From positions 76,158,178-76,222,177 of the forward strand of contig NC_083875.1 of the NCBI RefSeq assembly GCF_032452875.1: a stretch of 64,000 nucleotides of DNA, in the 5' to 3' direction. The notes beneath the pieces are model-generated. The model ran no database searches, was not told the origin of the DNA, and saw only the letters and a list, made by a program, of their open reading frames with translations. The translations under genes were made by a program, and so were the position numbers. Source of the stretch: Bos javanicus. Lineage: Eukaryota; Chordata; Mammalia; Artiodactyla; Bovidae. Below, piece by piece: positions 42,780-54,425 of this stretch (its first letter is position 1; every line of letters starts with the position of its first letter).

Positions 42780-43450
42780 AATACTATGGTAGTTTTAATA
42801 ATGTCCACAAATTACTTGATACTTCTTCCTCCAGGAAATGGAGCTTAATTTCCCTCTTCCTGAGTATAGGCTAGACTTAAGTGACTCACTTCCAAGACAG
42901 AGTATGAAAAGGGAAAAATAATAACTTTTCAGTAGAGAGACTTGGCAGATAAATTGATAAAATATAATAATATTGACAGATTGATATTATATACTCCCTG
43001 ATGTGATGAGATGAGAAGCCACTTCAGGCTTATGGTATTTTCCCCCAATTCTATAACTCTAGTTTAACAATGAGAACACATGAAAAAAAAAAAAAAACTA
43101 AATTAAAGGATATTCTACAACATATTCTGCCCAGTACTCTTCTAAAGTGCTGAGGTTATGAGAGACAAGCAAAGACTCAGAAACTGGAGGAGACTAAGGG
43201 GACTCGACTATAGGAGGTAACGTAATATCTTGGAGTAGATTCTGAACATGTAAAGGACGTTAGTGAAACAACTGAGGAAATCTGAATAAAGTTAATAGCA
43301 TCGAATCAAAGCTACTTTTTTACATTGTTATATGATAAATGTATCACAGTTAGATGTTATCATTGGGTGAAAAATATACAGGAAATCTCTGTATGATCTT
43401 ATAATTCTCCTGTAAATATAAAGTTATCTCAAAATCGGAAGTTTAACAAA
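42780..43450 (+). mobile_element. Possible L1M 3' UTR
   Basis: The end (CTGTATGATCTTATAATTCTCC...TATCTCAAAATC) resembles an L1M 3' terminus. It contains a run of about 16 A near 43083-43098. Upstream assignment is uncertain. Confidence 0.35.
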
Positions 43451-43457
43451 TATAAAG

Positions 43458-43757
43458 AGGATGTCCTTGGCGGTCCAGTGGTTAAGAATCTGCCTGCCAA
43501 TGCAGGGCACGTGAGTTCGCTCCCTAGTGTGGGAAGATTCCACATGCCACAGGGCAACTAAGCCTGTGCACCACGACTACTGAGCTCGTGAGCCATAACT
43601 ACTGAAGCCCTCATGGTCTCCAGCAAGAGACGTCACCACAGTGAGAAGTCCTCACATTGCAGCTAGAGAGTAGCCCTTGCTCACCACAACTAGAGAAAGC
43701 CCACACACAGCAATGAAGACCCAGTGCAGCCAAAAATAATAAATAAATAAATAAAAT
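43458..43757 (+). mobile_element. Long CHR-type SINE
   Basis: Full sense copy from GAGGATGTCCTTGGCGGTCC to an (AAAT)n tail. Confidence 0.85.
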
Positions 43758-44989
43758 CTAAGAAACATATGTAAATAAATAAATGAATCAATTAGAAATC
43801 CTTAAAAGGATTTCCTTAAAAGGAAAAGTACAGTTATTGGTGGGGGAGGGGGCCGGGTGGCCCTCAGTAAAAAAGAGACATAATTTGAATAGACACAAAG
43901 AGAGAACTAGTGAATTGTAAGGTTGATCTGAGGAATTCACTGAGAGGATGTCACAAAAAGATACTATATAGTAAAAAGACATGGAGGATAGAAGTGGCAT
44001 TCGTGAAAAAATGCCAAAGTATGGGTTCTGTCTCCAGAAACTCTGAAAAGATCTGGCAAAAACTGTCTCAGTCTTACAGAACTCCGGGAGATGGCCAAAA
44101 GTTTATAGCAACTAAATGCTAAGACAGAGAAAGGCCACTGAAAGCCAGCAGGAGATCTTTGTGATGCTTATGCTAGCCCCACCCTCTCCACTGCTCTCTG
44201 GTGCGGTAGCATTCTTAAAGTTGGCAGCCCATATTCCTGGTGTGGGTACCTGTTTCTGGAAGAAGCAGACGGGACCTTGTTCCAAAAGAATAGTTTGTCT
44301 TTTGGACCTGCCTGAGGTTTCCCCAAAGGACTGATGTAAAGGGCTTTCTTTTGTTTCACTTAACCTGGAACTCTATGGGGCAGAGAAGCTATACAGAGGA
44401 CTTTCCTTAAAAACACCGAAAGGCAAATGAACAAATTAGCACTTACCTGATCAAAAAAATAATAGTTGGAGCAAATGACAGGTACACCAAAATTCTAGGG
44501 AGGAAAATGCAGGGAGTGATATTCGAAGAGGGGAGGGAATAAGGACTTTGAAACTTTCCCGTATATACTGGAATCCAGAAAGCCATATACTTGCAAAGGG
44601 AAGGACACATGCTTAGAGAAGAACTGAGAAAACCATACTTTTTCACTTCTGGCCATTAGGCTCAAGGAAAGCAGGAAGTGGAGGTTAAGTCAGGGTTACC
44701 AACAACTTGTCTAAGCATGGGAGTGAAACAACACAGATCACTGCAAAGACATGGAGATTTTTTTTGCCCCTTTTCTGCTCCTTTTTCCTTCTTCTTTCTT
44801 TTCCTCCAAGAATGTAAGGAAATCTCTCTGTCAAACTACAATTAAGAAATACAGTTATGTTGGAGAAGTTACTTGCTTTTAGAAAGTAAACATTGAATTA
44901 TTTATGAGTTTCTAACTTTTCAACATTCTAATAATATTTCCAACTTGCTCTCAAGAGGTTCAGAAAAGAGAAGCATGTTTGCTAATTTA
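43758..44989. other. Unassigned intergenic sequence
   Basis: No gene is supported. The stretch 43900-44400 has the look of an old retroelement interior but I cannot assign it. A pyrimidine-rich stretch lies at 44758-44810. Confidence 0.35.
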
Positions 44990-45250
44990 GTAATCATTTC
45001 TGGGTTCTACTGTGTGATGGGTGTGGTGGATGGCAGAAATCTGACTTGGACCTCATCTCTGTCCTCTAGGAACTCATAGACTGGTAGGAGAACCCATCTA
45101 CCTAAAATGCCAGACAGCCTAAGGGACATAAGATGTGTGAAAAGAACATGGGAGCTCAATCAAGGGAGAGCACCAGGAATGCCTTCTTAAAAGAGCTCAT
45201 ATAAACTAATTCTTAAAGGATGTTGAGTGTTTCAAGGGAGACAGATGAGT
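44990..45250 (-). mobile_element. L2-like fragment
   Basis: Antisense L2-type text (CTACTGTGTGATGGGTG...CCTCTAGGAACTCATAG), diverged. Confidence 0.45.
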
Positions 45251-45374
45251 AGAATCTGTCTTTGATTGGAGGAGTGAAGGAGAATGACCACTAATTGTTC
45301 TCCAATAACCCCATCTTTCAGTTAATAATGAATCCTCCTTAGCTGGGTGCTTGGCAGTCAGCTGTAACACTTTT

Positions 45375-45765
45375 TATTTTTTGGCTGCGCTGCCTCTTCA
45401 TTGCAGCTGTCATGCTCTCTAATTGAGGCACGAGGGCTTAGTTGCCCCATGGCATGTGAAATCTTCGTTCCCTAACCAGGGATTGAATCCACATCCCCTG
45501 TACTGAAAGGCGGATTCTTAACCACTCGTGTGCTCTGTGTGCTAAGTTGCTTCAGTCGTGTTCGACTCCTTGCAACCCTATGGACCATAGCTGCCCTGTC
45601 CATGGGATTCTCCAAGCAAGAATACGGGAGTGGGTTGCCATGCCCTCCTCCAGGGGATCTTCCTGACCCAGGGATTGAACATGAGTCTCTTGCACTGACA
45701 GGTGGGTTCTTTACCTCTAGCACCACCTGGGAAGCCCTTAACCACTGGACCACCAAGGAAGTCCC
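45375..45765 (-). mobile_element. CHR-type SINE interrupted by a Bov-tA
   Basis: The left part (45375-45536) and the right part (45737-45765, ACTGGACCACCAAGGAAGTCC) rejoin exactly at the TSD of the inner element. Confidence 0.9.
45537..45736 (-). mobile_element. Bov-tA SINE inside a CHR SINE, exact TSD
   Basis: CTTAACCACT at 45527-45536 and 45737-45746 is an exact 10-bp duplication of CHR sequence. Antisense full-length copy. Confidence 0.93.
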
Positions 45766-46287
45766 TTTTTTAAAAAAAATAATAATGCATTTTTTAACCC
45801 TGATAATACATTTTTACAGTTGGGAATGACAATATGACTACATTCTGGTCAAAAGGGAAGTAAGGCAAAGTGATGCTGGCAACACCCAGGTCACATGTTT
45901 AACAAGAAGCTGCATAACTTCTCATTCTATCTTTGGGAAATAATAGTGGTGATTCAACACTGACACTGTGGACAAATATATTACTATGGGTGGAGTAATG
46001 AAGTGGCTAGAACTGGGTGACCCTGGGGTGACCTTGGGGAACAGTGCTTCTGATCAGCCCTGCACAGTCTACTAATTCAGAGCTTCCCCTGAGAGAGAAA
46101 CAGAACTTCTACTTTGATTAAGCCACTGATATTTTTGTCTCCATCTAGTCAATATCCTAACTAATAAAAGCAGGAAGAAGAAAGGCAATGAGGATACGAA
46201 ACCTACTAAGAAAGCCAAACTCTCACTTTTTCCTTTCTTTTTCTTTTTCCTTCCTTCCCCTCTTCTAATCTATCCTTCGTTTCCTAT
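45766..46287. other. Unassigned intergenic sequence
   Basis: No gene. It ends in a pyrimidine tract (46223-46285). Confidence 0.5.
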
Positions 46288-46511
46288 GGGCTGTGCTGTG
46301 CTCAGTCGTTTCAGTCATGTCCAACTCTTTGCAACCCTATGGACTGTAGCCAGCCAGGCTCCTCTGTCCATGGGATTCTCCAGGCAAGAATACTGGAGTG
46401 TGTTGCCATGCCCTCCTCCAGGGGATCTTCCCAACCCAGGAATTGAACCTATATCTCTGGTATCTCCTGCATTGCAAGCAGGTTCGTTCCCACTGAGCTA
46501 TCTGGGAAGCC
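46288..46511 (-). mobile_element. Bov-tA SINE
   Basis: Antisense full-length copy ending ATCTGGGAAGCC. TTCCTAT flanks both sides. Confidence 0.87.
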
Positions 46512-46535
46512 ACTTGCTTCCTATAGTTATACATA

Positions 46536-46583
46536 AATGTATACACACACATACACACACACACAAATACATGTATACACACA
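46536..46583 (+). repeat. (CA)n/(TA) microsatellite
   Basis: Imperfect CA repeat with ATGTATACACACA units at both ends. Confidence 0.85.
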
Positions 46584-47284
46584 CATTTGCTCTTCCATAG
46601 CCCACTGGTTCCAGATTTTTAGCTCTAGACATATCAACAGACTCATATCTTCTATGTTTTTCCTGCTTAACCTGGCTACAAGTGAAATAGCTGTAAGTAT
46701 GGAAACCATTTCATTCCTCAGAGGTTCCCCACCACAGCACAGTGAGGCAGTAGGCATGTGGATGAGCCGTGGACAGGCTCATCTTCTTTGTCACTGTGGA
46801 TGGAGGGTATTGTTCTCTTTGTACAAATCAATTTGTAGGGAACAGAGGAATCGTAATTTTCCTGGGAAGCTTTCTGTCTTTCCACAAAAGAGTCTTTTGA
46901 GGAAGTGTTCAATGTGAGAATCACAAATGCCTTTACTTTCCTTTTTCCAATCAAAACATCTAACTTCTTTATGTTACTATATAGGATATTTTAAGTATTG
47001 TTTTGGTCTTTTCAGTGTCCTTGCTTTTGGTAACAGAATCCGCTTTTACTTTTAATTTCAGTTCCTGTGCTTTTGGACTGGGGCTGACCCAACCATTTTA
47101 ACCCTAGAAATGCATACGTAATCCAGTTCTGCTCAAAGCTGGAGGTGTGGGGGAAATGCTTTCATAACGCTAAGATCGTGACACTAGAAGTGTGTATATA
47201 ATGTTGGAGCTGCTGGGATCCAGCAGGAGGGAGCCTATCTTAAAATAAAGTCAACACTGAGGAAAGCAGAACCTAGGGATAAAA
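46584..47284. other. Unassigned intergenic sequence
   Basis: ORFs of 76-126 codons overlap here on both strands, but none shows a family I recognise and part lies in the CA repeat. Confidence 0.45.
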
Positions 47285-47571
47285 GCCGGAGAAGGCAATG
47301 GCAGCCCACTCCAGTACTCTTGCCTGGGAAGTCCTGTGGACAGAGGAGCCTGGTAGGCTGCAGTCCATGGGGTCGCTAAGAGTTGGACATGACTGAGTGA
47401 CTTCACTTTCACTTTTCACTTTCATGCATTGGAGAAGGAAATGGCAACCCACTCCAGTGTTCTTGCCTGGAGAATCCCAGGGACGGGGGAGCCTGGTGGG
47501 CTGCTGTCTATGGGGTCACACAGAGTCAGACACGACTGAAGCGACTTAGTAGCAGCAGCAGCAGCAGCAGC
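47285..47571 (+). mobile_element. BOV-A2 SINE, full length, exact TSD
   Basis: AGGGATAAAA is found at 47275-47284 and 47572-47581. Two sense BovA monomers and a (CAG)n-type tail of eight units. Confidence 0.95.
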
Positions 47572-47690
47572 AGGGATAAAAACCAAGCCTGATTACCTCT
47601 GGGAAACCTGCTGCAGTGTGAATACAGTTTCTGTCACTGGAACGAAACAAAACTTGATAATCCATAGAGTATATAAAAAACACCTGTTTA

Positions 47691-48015
47691 GGGGTTTCCA
47701 TGATGGCTCAGTGGTAAAGAATCTGCCTGCCAATACAAGAGACATGAGTTCAATCCTTAATTGGGGAAGATCCCGCCTGGGTGGAGCAACAAAGCTCATG
47801 CACCACAACTGTTGATCCTGTGCTCTAGAGTCTGGGAGCTGCAAGAACCAAGCCCATGTGCTACAACTACTGAAGCCTGAGTGCCCTAGATCCTGTTCTT
47901 TGCCACAAGAGAAGCCACTGCAAAGGGAAGCCCATGCACCGAAACTAGAGAAAAGCCTGGGCAGCAACAAAGACCCAGCATAGCCACTAAATAAACAAAA
48001 TATTTTTTAAATTAA
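47691..48015 (+). mobile_element. Long CHR-type SINE
   Basis: Sense copy from GGGGTTTCCATGATGGCTC to an A-rich tail. Confidence 0.83.
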
Positions 48016-48194
48016 AAAAATACCTAAGTGACACTTTGGCAGATGTTATGCCTACCCAGATATTTCTTTTTTTAAAAACTGACTTGTATTCCATCTTATT
48101 CCGGAAAGTACTGTTGGTCCCATCTAGTAAGAAGACTGTTCCTTTGTGTTCTGTCCATTTTGTTCTGTAGGAAGAAGGACACCAGCTGGATTTT

Positions 48195-49880
48195 CAGTTC
48201 AGTTCAGTTCAGTCGCTCAGTCCTGTCCGACTCTTTGCAACCCCATGAACTGCAGCATGCCAAGCCTCCCTGTCCATCACCAACTCCTGGAGTCCACTCA
48301 AACCCATGTCCATCGAGTTGATGCCATCCAACCATCTCATCCTCTGTTGTCCCCTTCTCCTCTGCCCTCAATCTTTCCCAGCATCAGGGCCTTTTCCAAT
48401 GAGTCAGCTCTTTGCATCAGGTGGCCAAAATATTGAAGTTTCAGCTTCAACATCAGTCCTTCCAATGAACATCCAGGACTGATCTCCTTTAGGATGGACT
48501 GGTTGGATCTCCTTGCAGTCCAAGGGACTCTCAAGAGTCTTCTCCAACACCACAGTTCAAAAGCATCAATTCTTCAGTGCTCAGCTTTCTTTATAGTCCA
48601 ACTCTCACATCCATACATGACCACTGGAAAAACCATAGCCTTGACTAGATGGACCTTTGTTGGCAAAGTAATGTCTCTGCTTTTTAATATGCTGTCTAGG
48701 TTGGTCATAACTTTCCTTCCAAGGAGTAAGCGTTTTTTAATTTCATGGCTGCAGTCACCATCTGCAGTGACTTTCTTTGGAGCCCAGAAAAATAAAGTCT
48801 GACACTGTTTCCACTTTTTCTCCATCTATTTGCCATGAAGTGATGGGACCAGATGCCATGATCTTCGTTTTCTGAATGTTGAGCTTTAAGCCAACTTTTT
48901 CACTTTCCTCTTTCACTTTCATCAAGAGGCCCTTTAGTTCTTTTCACTTTCTGCCGTAAGGGTGGTGTCATCTGCATATCTGAGGTTCTTGATATTTCTC
49001 CTGGCAATCTTGATTCCAGCTTGTGCTTCATCCAGCCCAGCGTTTCTCATGATGTACTCTGCATATAAGTTAAATAAGCAGGGCGACAATATACAGCCTT
49101 GACGTACTCCTTTTCCTATTTGGAACCAGTCTGTTGTTCCATGTCCAGTTCTAATTGTTGCTTCCTGACCTTTATACAGGTTTCTCTAGAGGCAGGTCAG
49201 GTGGTCTGGTATTCCCATCTCTTTCAGAATTTTCCACAGTTTATTGTGATCCACACAGTCAAAGGCTTTGGCACAGTCAATAAAGCAGAAATAGATGCTT
49301 TTCTGGAACTCTCTTGCTTTTTCCATGATCCAGCGGATGTTGGCAATTTGGTCTCTGGTTCCTCTGCCTTTTCTAAAACCAGCTTGAACAACTGGAAGTT
49401 TACGGTTCATGTATTGCTGAAGCCTGGCTTGGAGAATTTTGAGCATTACTTTATTTTTTATTTTTTTAAAATATTTATTTATTATTTTGGTTACTCTGGA
49501 TCTTAGTTGCAGCACGTGAACCCTTAGTTGAGGCATGTGGGATCTAGTTCCCTGTCCAGGGACTGAACCTGGGCTTCCTGCATTGGAAGCACAGAGTCTT
49601 AGCCACTGGACCACCAGGCAAGTCCCTGAGCGTTACTTTACTAGCGTGTGAGATGAGTGCAATTGTGCGGTAGTTTGAGCATTCTTTGGCATTGCCTTTC
49701 TTTGGGATTGGAATAAAAACTGATCTTTTCCAGTCCTATGGCCACTGCTGAGTTTTCTAAATTTGCTGGCATATTGAGTGCAGCACTTTCATAGCATCAT
49801 CTTTCAGGATTTGAAATAGCTTAACTGGAATTCCATCACCTCCACTAGCTTTGTTCGTAGTGATGCTGGATTTTAGGGAT
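48195..49880 (-). mobile_element. BovB LINE, about 1.5 kb (copy B), with nested SINE
   Basis: Antisense copy from a (TTCAG)n 3' tail at 48195. It reads back through the reverse-transcriptase C terminus, YADD core and fingers (frames 48825-48574 and 49614-49186, the latter running into the SINE), then continues beyond the SINE to about 49880 (GGTAGTTTGAGCATTCTTTG...). 5' truncated, multiply frameshifted, inactive. Confidence 0.93.
49454..49627 (-). mobile_element. CHR-2-type SINE inside BovB copy B
   Basis: GAGCATTACTTTA (49441-49453) and GAGCGTTACTTTA (49628-49640) are a 12/13 duplication of BovB sequence. Confidence 0.92.
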
Positions 49881-49884
49881 CTTA

Positions 49885-50045
49885 ATCCTGCCTCCACCAC
49901 TTCCTAACAGTGAGACTCTGAACAAATCAAGGGAATACATCTGAACCTTGGTTTCCTTATTTTTCAAATGAATGTGTTATTGAATTATACTGAGGATCAC
50001 ATAAGATCACATATATGACTTATAAAATGCTCTAAAATGTTAAGA
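49885..50045 (+). mobile_element. MIR fragment
   Basis: MIR order: CCTGCCTCCACCACTTCCTAAC, TTCCTTATTTTTCAAATGAA, then GCTCTAAAATGTTAAG. Confidence 0.55.
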
Positions 50046-50373
50046 ATTATTATAAAGTGAACTTTTAGGACCTAGGGAATCCCTCTTCCTTTCTATAGCC
50101 TGATTGTGTTGTAAAATTTGGAGTTGAGTAGAAAGGCCACATCATCCTCCAAAGATTCTACTATTTATACTTTCCTTATGAGAGTGTCTATTTTACCACA
50201 TCTTAGCCAACCCTGAGTATTATGAATTTTTAAAATATTTGCTAGTCTGAAAAAAAACAATAAAAACATTTTAGCCTGATTAGTACATTTTAGCCTTGTG
50301 AATGGTGCTTTCAAAGCAGCTGGGGGTATTTTAAAAAATCTTCCAAACAAGAATCCTAAAGTCTACACAAATA
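50046..50373. other. Spacer between two inverted BovB copies
   Basis: Possible antisense L1M traces at 50140-50290 (CACATCTTAGCCAACCCTG). No gene. Confidence 0.4.
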
Positions 50374-51446
50374 GCTATGCCAAAGCCTTTGACTGTGTGG
50401 ATCACAATAAACTGTGGAAAATTCTGAAAGAGATGGGAATACCAGACCACCTGACTTGCCTCTTGAGAAATCTGTATGCAGGTCAGGAAGCAACAGTTAG
50501 AACTGGACATGGAACAACAGACTAGTTCCAAATAGGAAAAGAAGTACGTCAAGGCTGTATATTGTCACCCTACTTATTTAACTTATATGCAGAGTACATC
50601 ATGAGAAATGCTGGGCTGGAAGAAGCACAAGCTGGAATCAAGATTGCCGGGAGAAATATCAAGAACCTAATATATGCAGATGACACCACCCTTATGGCAG
50701 AAAGTGAAGAGGAACTCAAAAGCCTCTTGATGAAAGTGAAAGAGGAGAGTGAAAAAGTTGGCTTAAAGCTCAACATTCAGAAAACGAAGATCATGGCATC
50801 TGGTCCCATCACTTCATGGGAAATAGATGGGGAAACAGTGGAAACAGTGTTAGACTTTATTTTTGGGGGTCCAAAATCACTGCAGATGGTGACTGCAGCC
50901 ATGAAATTAAAAGACGCTTACTCCTTGGAAGGAAAGTTATGACCAACCTAGATAGCATATTAAAAAGCAGAGACATTACTTTGCCAACAAAGGTCCGGCT
51001 AGTCAAGGCTATGGTTTTTCCTGTGGTCATGTATGGATGTGAGAGTTGGACTGTGAAGAAGGCTGAGCGCTGAAGAATTGATGCTTTTGAACTGTGGTGT
51101 TGAAGACTCTTGAGAGTCCCTTGGGCTGAGATCCAACCAGTCCATTCTGAAGGAGATCAGCCCTGGGATTTCTTTGGAAGGAATGATGCTAAAGCTGAAA
51201 CTCCAGTACTTTGGCCACCTCACGTGAAGAGTTGACTCACTGGAAAAGACTCTGATACTGGGAAGGATTGGGGGCAGGAGGAGAAGGGGACGACAGAGGA
51301 TGAGATGGCTGGATGGCATCACTGACTCGATGGACGTGAGTCTGGGTGAACTCTGGGAGTTGGTGATGGACAGGGAGGCCTGGCGTGCTGTGATTCATGG
51401 GGTCGCAAAGAGTCGGACACGACTGAGCGACTGAACTGAACTGAAC
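50374..51446 (+). mobile_element. BovB LINE, 3' 1.07 kb
   Basis: Sense copy from CTATGCCAAAGCCTTTGAC to the (CTGAA)n end. Reverse-transcriptase frames 50298-50525, 50562-50942 and 50816-51073 are interrupted by a TAG near 50522 and by frameshifts. It is the inverted partner of copy B. Confidence 0.93.
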
Positions 51447-51525
51447 TTCTTTTCTCCTTCCCTGGTACCAGCTGACTTTTCAGCCTTGTAGTTAGATAAG
51501 ATAGTTGGTCAGAAGCTATTTTAAA

Positions 51526-51811
51526 AACATTTTTCTTTATTTACTTATAGCTGTGCTGAGTCCTCATGGCTGCGAGGATTTTTATCTAGTTGCAGTGACT
51601 GGGGGCTACTCTCTAGTTTCAGTGCTTGGGCTTCTCACCGCGGTTGCTTCTTTTGTTGCTGAGCATGGGCTTTAGAGCACAGGCTCAACTGTTGTAGCAC
51701 ACAGGCTTAGTTGCTCTTTGGCATGTGGGAATCTGCCCAGATCAGAGATTGAACCCATGTCTCTTGCATTGGCATGCAGACTCTTCACCACTGAGCTACC
51801 AGAGAAGCCCT
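51526..51811 (-). mobile_element. Long CHR-type SINE
   Basis: Antisense body ending CTACCAGAGAAGCCCT. Confidence 0.83.
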
Positions 51812-52104
51812 GGCCAGAGTCCCTTACAAGCTGTTGGGGACCTCTTCATTTCTGCCTCCTTTGTTGTGTGAATAAGCAAACACATACCCTCAGTGAACCT
51901 GCTAAATCATGACCCAGTGATCTACATCTCTTCAAATCCGTTTCAGTCCATGCTTGGTAACTTCTGAAATCACTGCATCATTCAAGTCAAATTTGTTCTC
52001 CCAGGAGTTGATATCTGGAATGAAGGATCTATTCATACATTTAAAATATAAAAGAATGATTAGAGGTAAAGATGAAGAAAATAATATTCTATTCTATTTT
52101 ATAA
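51812..52104. other. Unassigned intergenic sequence
   Basis: No supported feature. Confidence 0.5.
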
Positions 52105-52430
52105 CTCTTCATGCTTTTTAAAACACTATCACAGCACTCTTTTGAAACTTTCAAAAGCCCTGAGAAATAAGACAATGTCATCTCCATTCTACAAAGGAGG
52201 AAATTGAGTTTCAGAGAGGTAAGGCAACTTGCAGAAGCAACACAGTGAATTATGACAGCGTATGTCTGTGTGTGTATGCTTAGTTGCTCAGTCGTATCTG
52301 ACTCTTTGCGACCCCATGGACTGTAGCCCACGAGGCTCCTCTGTCCATGGAATTCTCCAGGCAAGAATACTGGAGTGGGTTGCCATTTCCTTCTCCAGAA
52401 TTATGGCAGAGGCAGGACTAAAACCATGTC
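52105..52430 (+). mobile_element. MIR SINE split by a BovA-type SINE
   Basis: MIR core (CATCTCCATTCTACAAAGGA, GTAAGGCAACTTGC) continues after the insertion as GGCAGAGGCAGGACTAAAAC. Confidence 0.75.
52259..52397 (-). mobile_element. BovA-type SINE with TSD inside MIR
   Basis: GAATTATGACAG (52247-52258) and GAATTATGGCAG (52398-52409) match at 11 of 12. Only the BovA part is present, without the tRNA-like head. Confidence 0.9.
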
Positions 52431-53798
52431 AACAGTCTTTCCCCTTTATCACACTGCTACAGATGCTGTTCACCTTCTGTAGCTGTGAAACACTCAAAGG
52501 CCCATCACAGTCTAGGAAGTTCCTTCTGGGCACAGGTAGCTCTGTAAGGCCATCTGCCCCTCTGGTTCTTTGTAAAACCCCTTCTCATTGGCCAGAACCA
52601 CAAGGTATCTCTTGCATTAGATCCTGTACACCTGTCATCATCAGTGTGTAGACAGTGCTAGTGACAAAGGGTCCCTCATCCTTCACAATTAGTTGAGGAT
52701 GGAGTATCAAGCAGTACCCTAAGCTTCCAGATCAAGTTGTAATGTTACTGAGTGTGTTGATAATGAAGTTTTTCTATTAATGGGAATTCAGCTGAAACAA
52801 TCAGCAAGAACCCATAAGAGAGAGATTTCTGGCCACAGCCAAGAGATTGTTTTTCAGCCAATTCTCCTAAGTGTATGAGCCAGATGGGAGAGGGTGGGGG
52901 TCAGAGGAAGAGATAAAGGATAAAACATGATTCAGGAAATTGTAAAAGAGGGAAATGAGAAAACTCTAGTGCTTCTGGGAAGGAATGTCAAGACTAGTAC
53001 TTTGCCCAAGCAAAGACTCAAAGAAGTTTTCACCCTCCTCCCTCCATCCCTTTCTTTCTCTCTCTTTTTCTTTCTTTCTTTCTCTTTTTCTCCTCTGCTT
53101 TTCTTCCTTCCTTCCTCTCTTCCCCTCCCTCCCCCCTTTCCTTCCTTTCTTCTTCTTTTTTTTAATAGTCTGGATGTACATGGATTAAAAAATGCTGGGG
53201 ATTTAATTTCTCTAATTACTCAGAAGACCATCTGTGCCCTTCTTTGACACTTAAACCCTTGCTCTGGCGAAGGAACTGCCTGCTAATCTGGCTAGTCCTC
53301 CTCTTCTCCAGTCTTCCCTACTTCCCATTCCTTACCATCTGGCTGTGGAACCACTTTTGTTAGAGAGTAGGACTGGGGGATGAAGCTCTAGGCAGAGATC
53401 CTTTCCACCCAGCTGTGTCCCTGGTAGCTTGGGGACTGGCAAACATCAGGGGACCACTTGACATCAGCCCACTCTTGGCCACCCACCAATATCCAAGAGC
53501 TGCCTTTGGGTAGAAACCGATTCTGGCTGAAGGAGTGTTTTTCTCCTCCCTCTGTGGAGACTTCTACTCTTTATCTCCCTTTTGCAGACCTGACTTAAGT
53601 TCAAGGCTGAGTCATCAGGGTGAGAAAGGAAATAACTTTTCTATGCTTAAATGCAGGTTAATGACATGATAGCAGAATTCTAGTAATTACCATATATTGA
53701 TCTAGTTAAAATCAGCCTCTATAATGAAAAATCCTGAGCAAAAATGGATTTTTTCATATTTCTATTTACCATTTACAATGACATTAATTGTGGGCTGA
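52431..53798. other. Repeat-poor intergenic sequence
   Basis: No gene recognised. It contains the polypyrimidine tract listed next; otherwise it appears unique. Confidence 0.45.
53033..53165 (+). repeat. Polypyrimidine (C/T) tract
   Basis: Almost pure T/C over about 130 bp, with TTTC, CCTT and CTCTT units. The Lys/Arg/Glu-rich minus-strand ORF is an artefact. Confidence 0.92.
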
Positions 53799-53810
53799 TA
53801 AAGAAGAGGA

Positions 53811-54087
53811 CCAGAGAAGGCAATGGCAGCCCACTCCAGTACTCTTGCCTGGAAAATCCCATGGACAGAGGAGCCTGGTGGGCTGCAGTCCATGGGGTCG
53901 CTAAGAGTCGGACACGACTGAGCGACTTCACTTTCACTTTTCACTTTCATGCACTGGAGATGGAAATGGCAACCCACTCTAGTGTTCTTGCCTGGAGAAT
54001 CCCAGGGAGGGCGGAGCCTGGTGGGCTGCTGTCTCTGGGGTCGCACAGAGTCAGATACTACTGAAGCAACTTAGCAGCAGCAGCAGC
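53811..54087 (+). mobile_element. BOV-A2 SINE, full length, exact 12-bp TSD
   Basis: AAAGAAGAGGAC is found at 53799-53810 and 54088-54099. Two sense BovA monomers and an (AGC)n tail. Confidence 0.96.
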
Positions 54088-54302
54088 AAAGAAGAGGACA
54101 AAGTTGGTTTAAACTATTGCATCTTTTTTTTTCTTTTTTTTGCCATTGAGCAGTAAACCCCCATCAATTTCATTGACTCCTTCCTACTCTCCCAAGAATA
54201 TGGGGAAGAAAGAAAATAGAGCTAAAGATGAGGGCAAGAGTAGCAGAAAAATGAAGAAAGTTGTTTCAGAGGGTGGCTCACGTTTCTTATCAACTTCTCT
54301 TT

Positions 54303-54413
54303 ATTTATTTATTTTTTTGGCCATGCCACATGGCTCATGGGATCTTAGTTTCCGACCAGGGATTGAATGCCAGACCCTTGGGAATCCTAAACACTGGACC
54401 GCCAGGGAATTTC
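54303..54413 (-). mobile_element. CHR-2-type SINE, exact 12-bp TSD
   Basis: CAACTTCTCTTT is found at 54291-54302 and 54414-54425, around an antisense copy starting (ATTT)n. Confidence 0.95.
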
Positions 54414-54425
54414 CAACTTCTCTTT

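Noticed and set aside
46537..46917. 126-codon ORF
   Set aside because: Starts in a CA microsatellite and overlaps ORFs on the other strand; no family recognised.
48195..51446. Possible active LINE or complete BovB
   Set aside because: All copies are 5' truncated, with frameshifts or stops in the reverse transcriptase; none has the endonuclease domain.
52966..53188. Lys/Arg/Glu-rich and Ser/Phe/Leu-rich ORFs
   Set aside because: Translations of a polypyrimidine tract.
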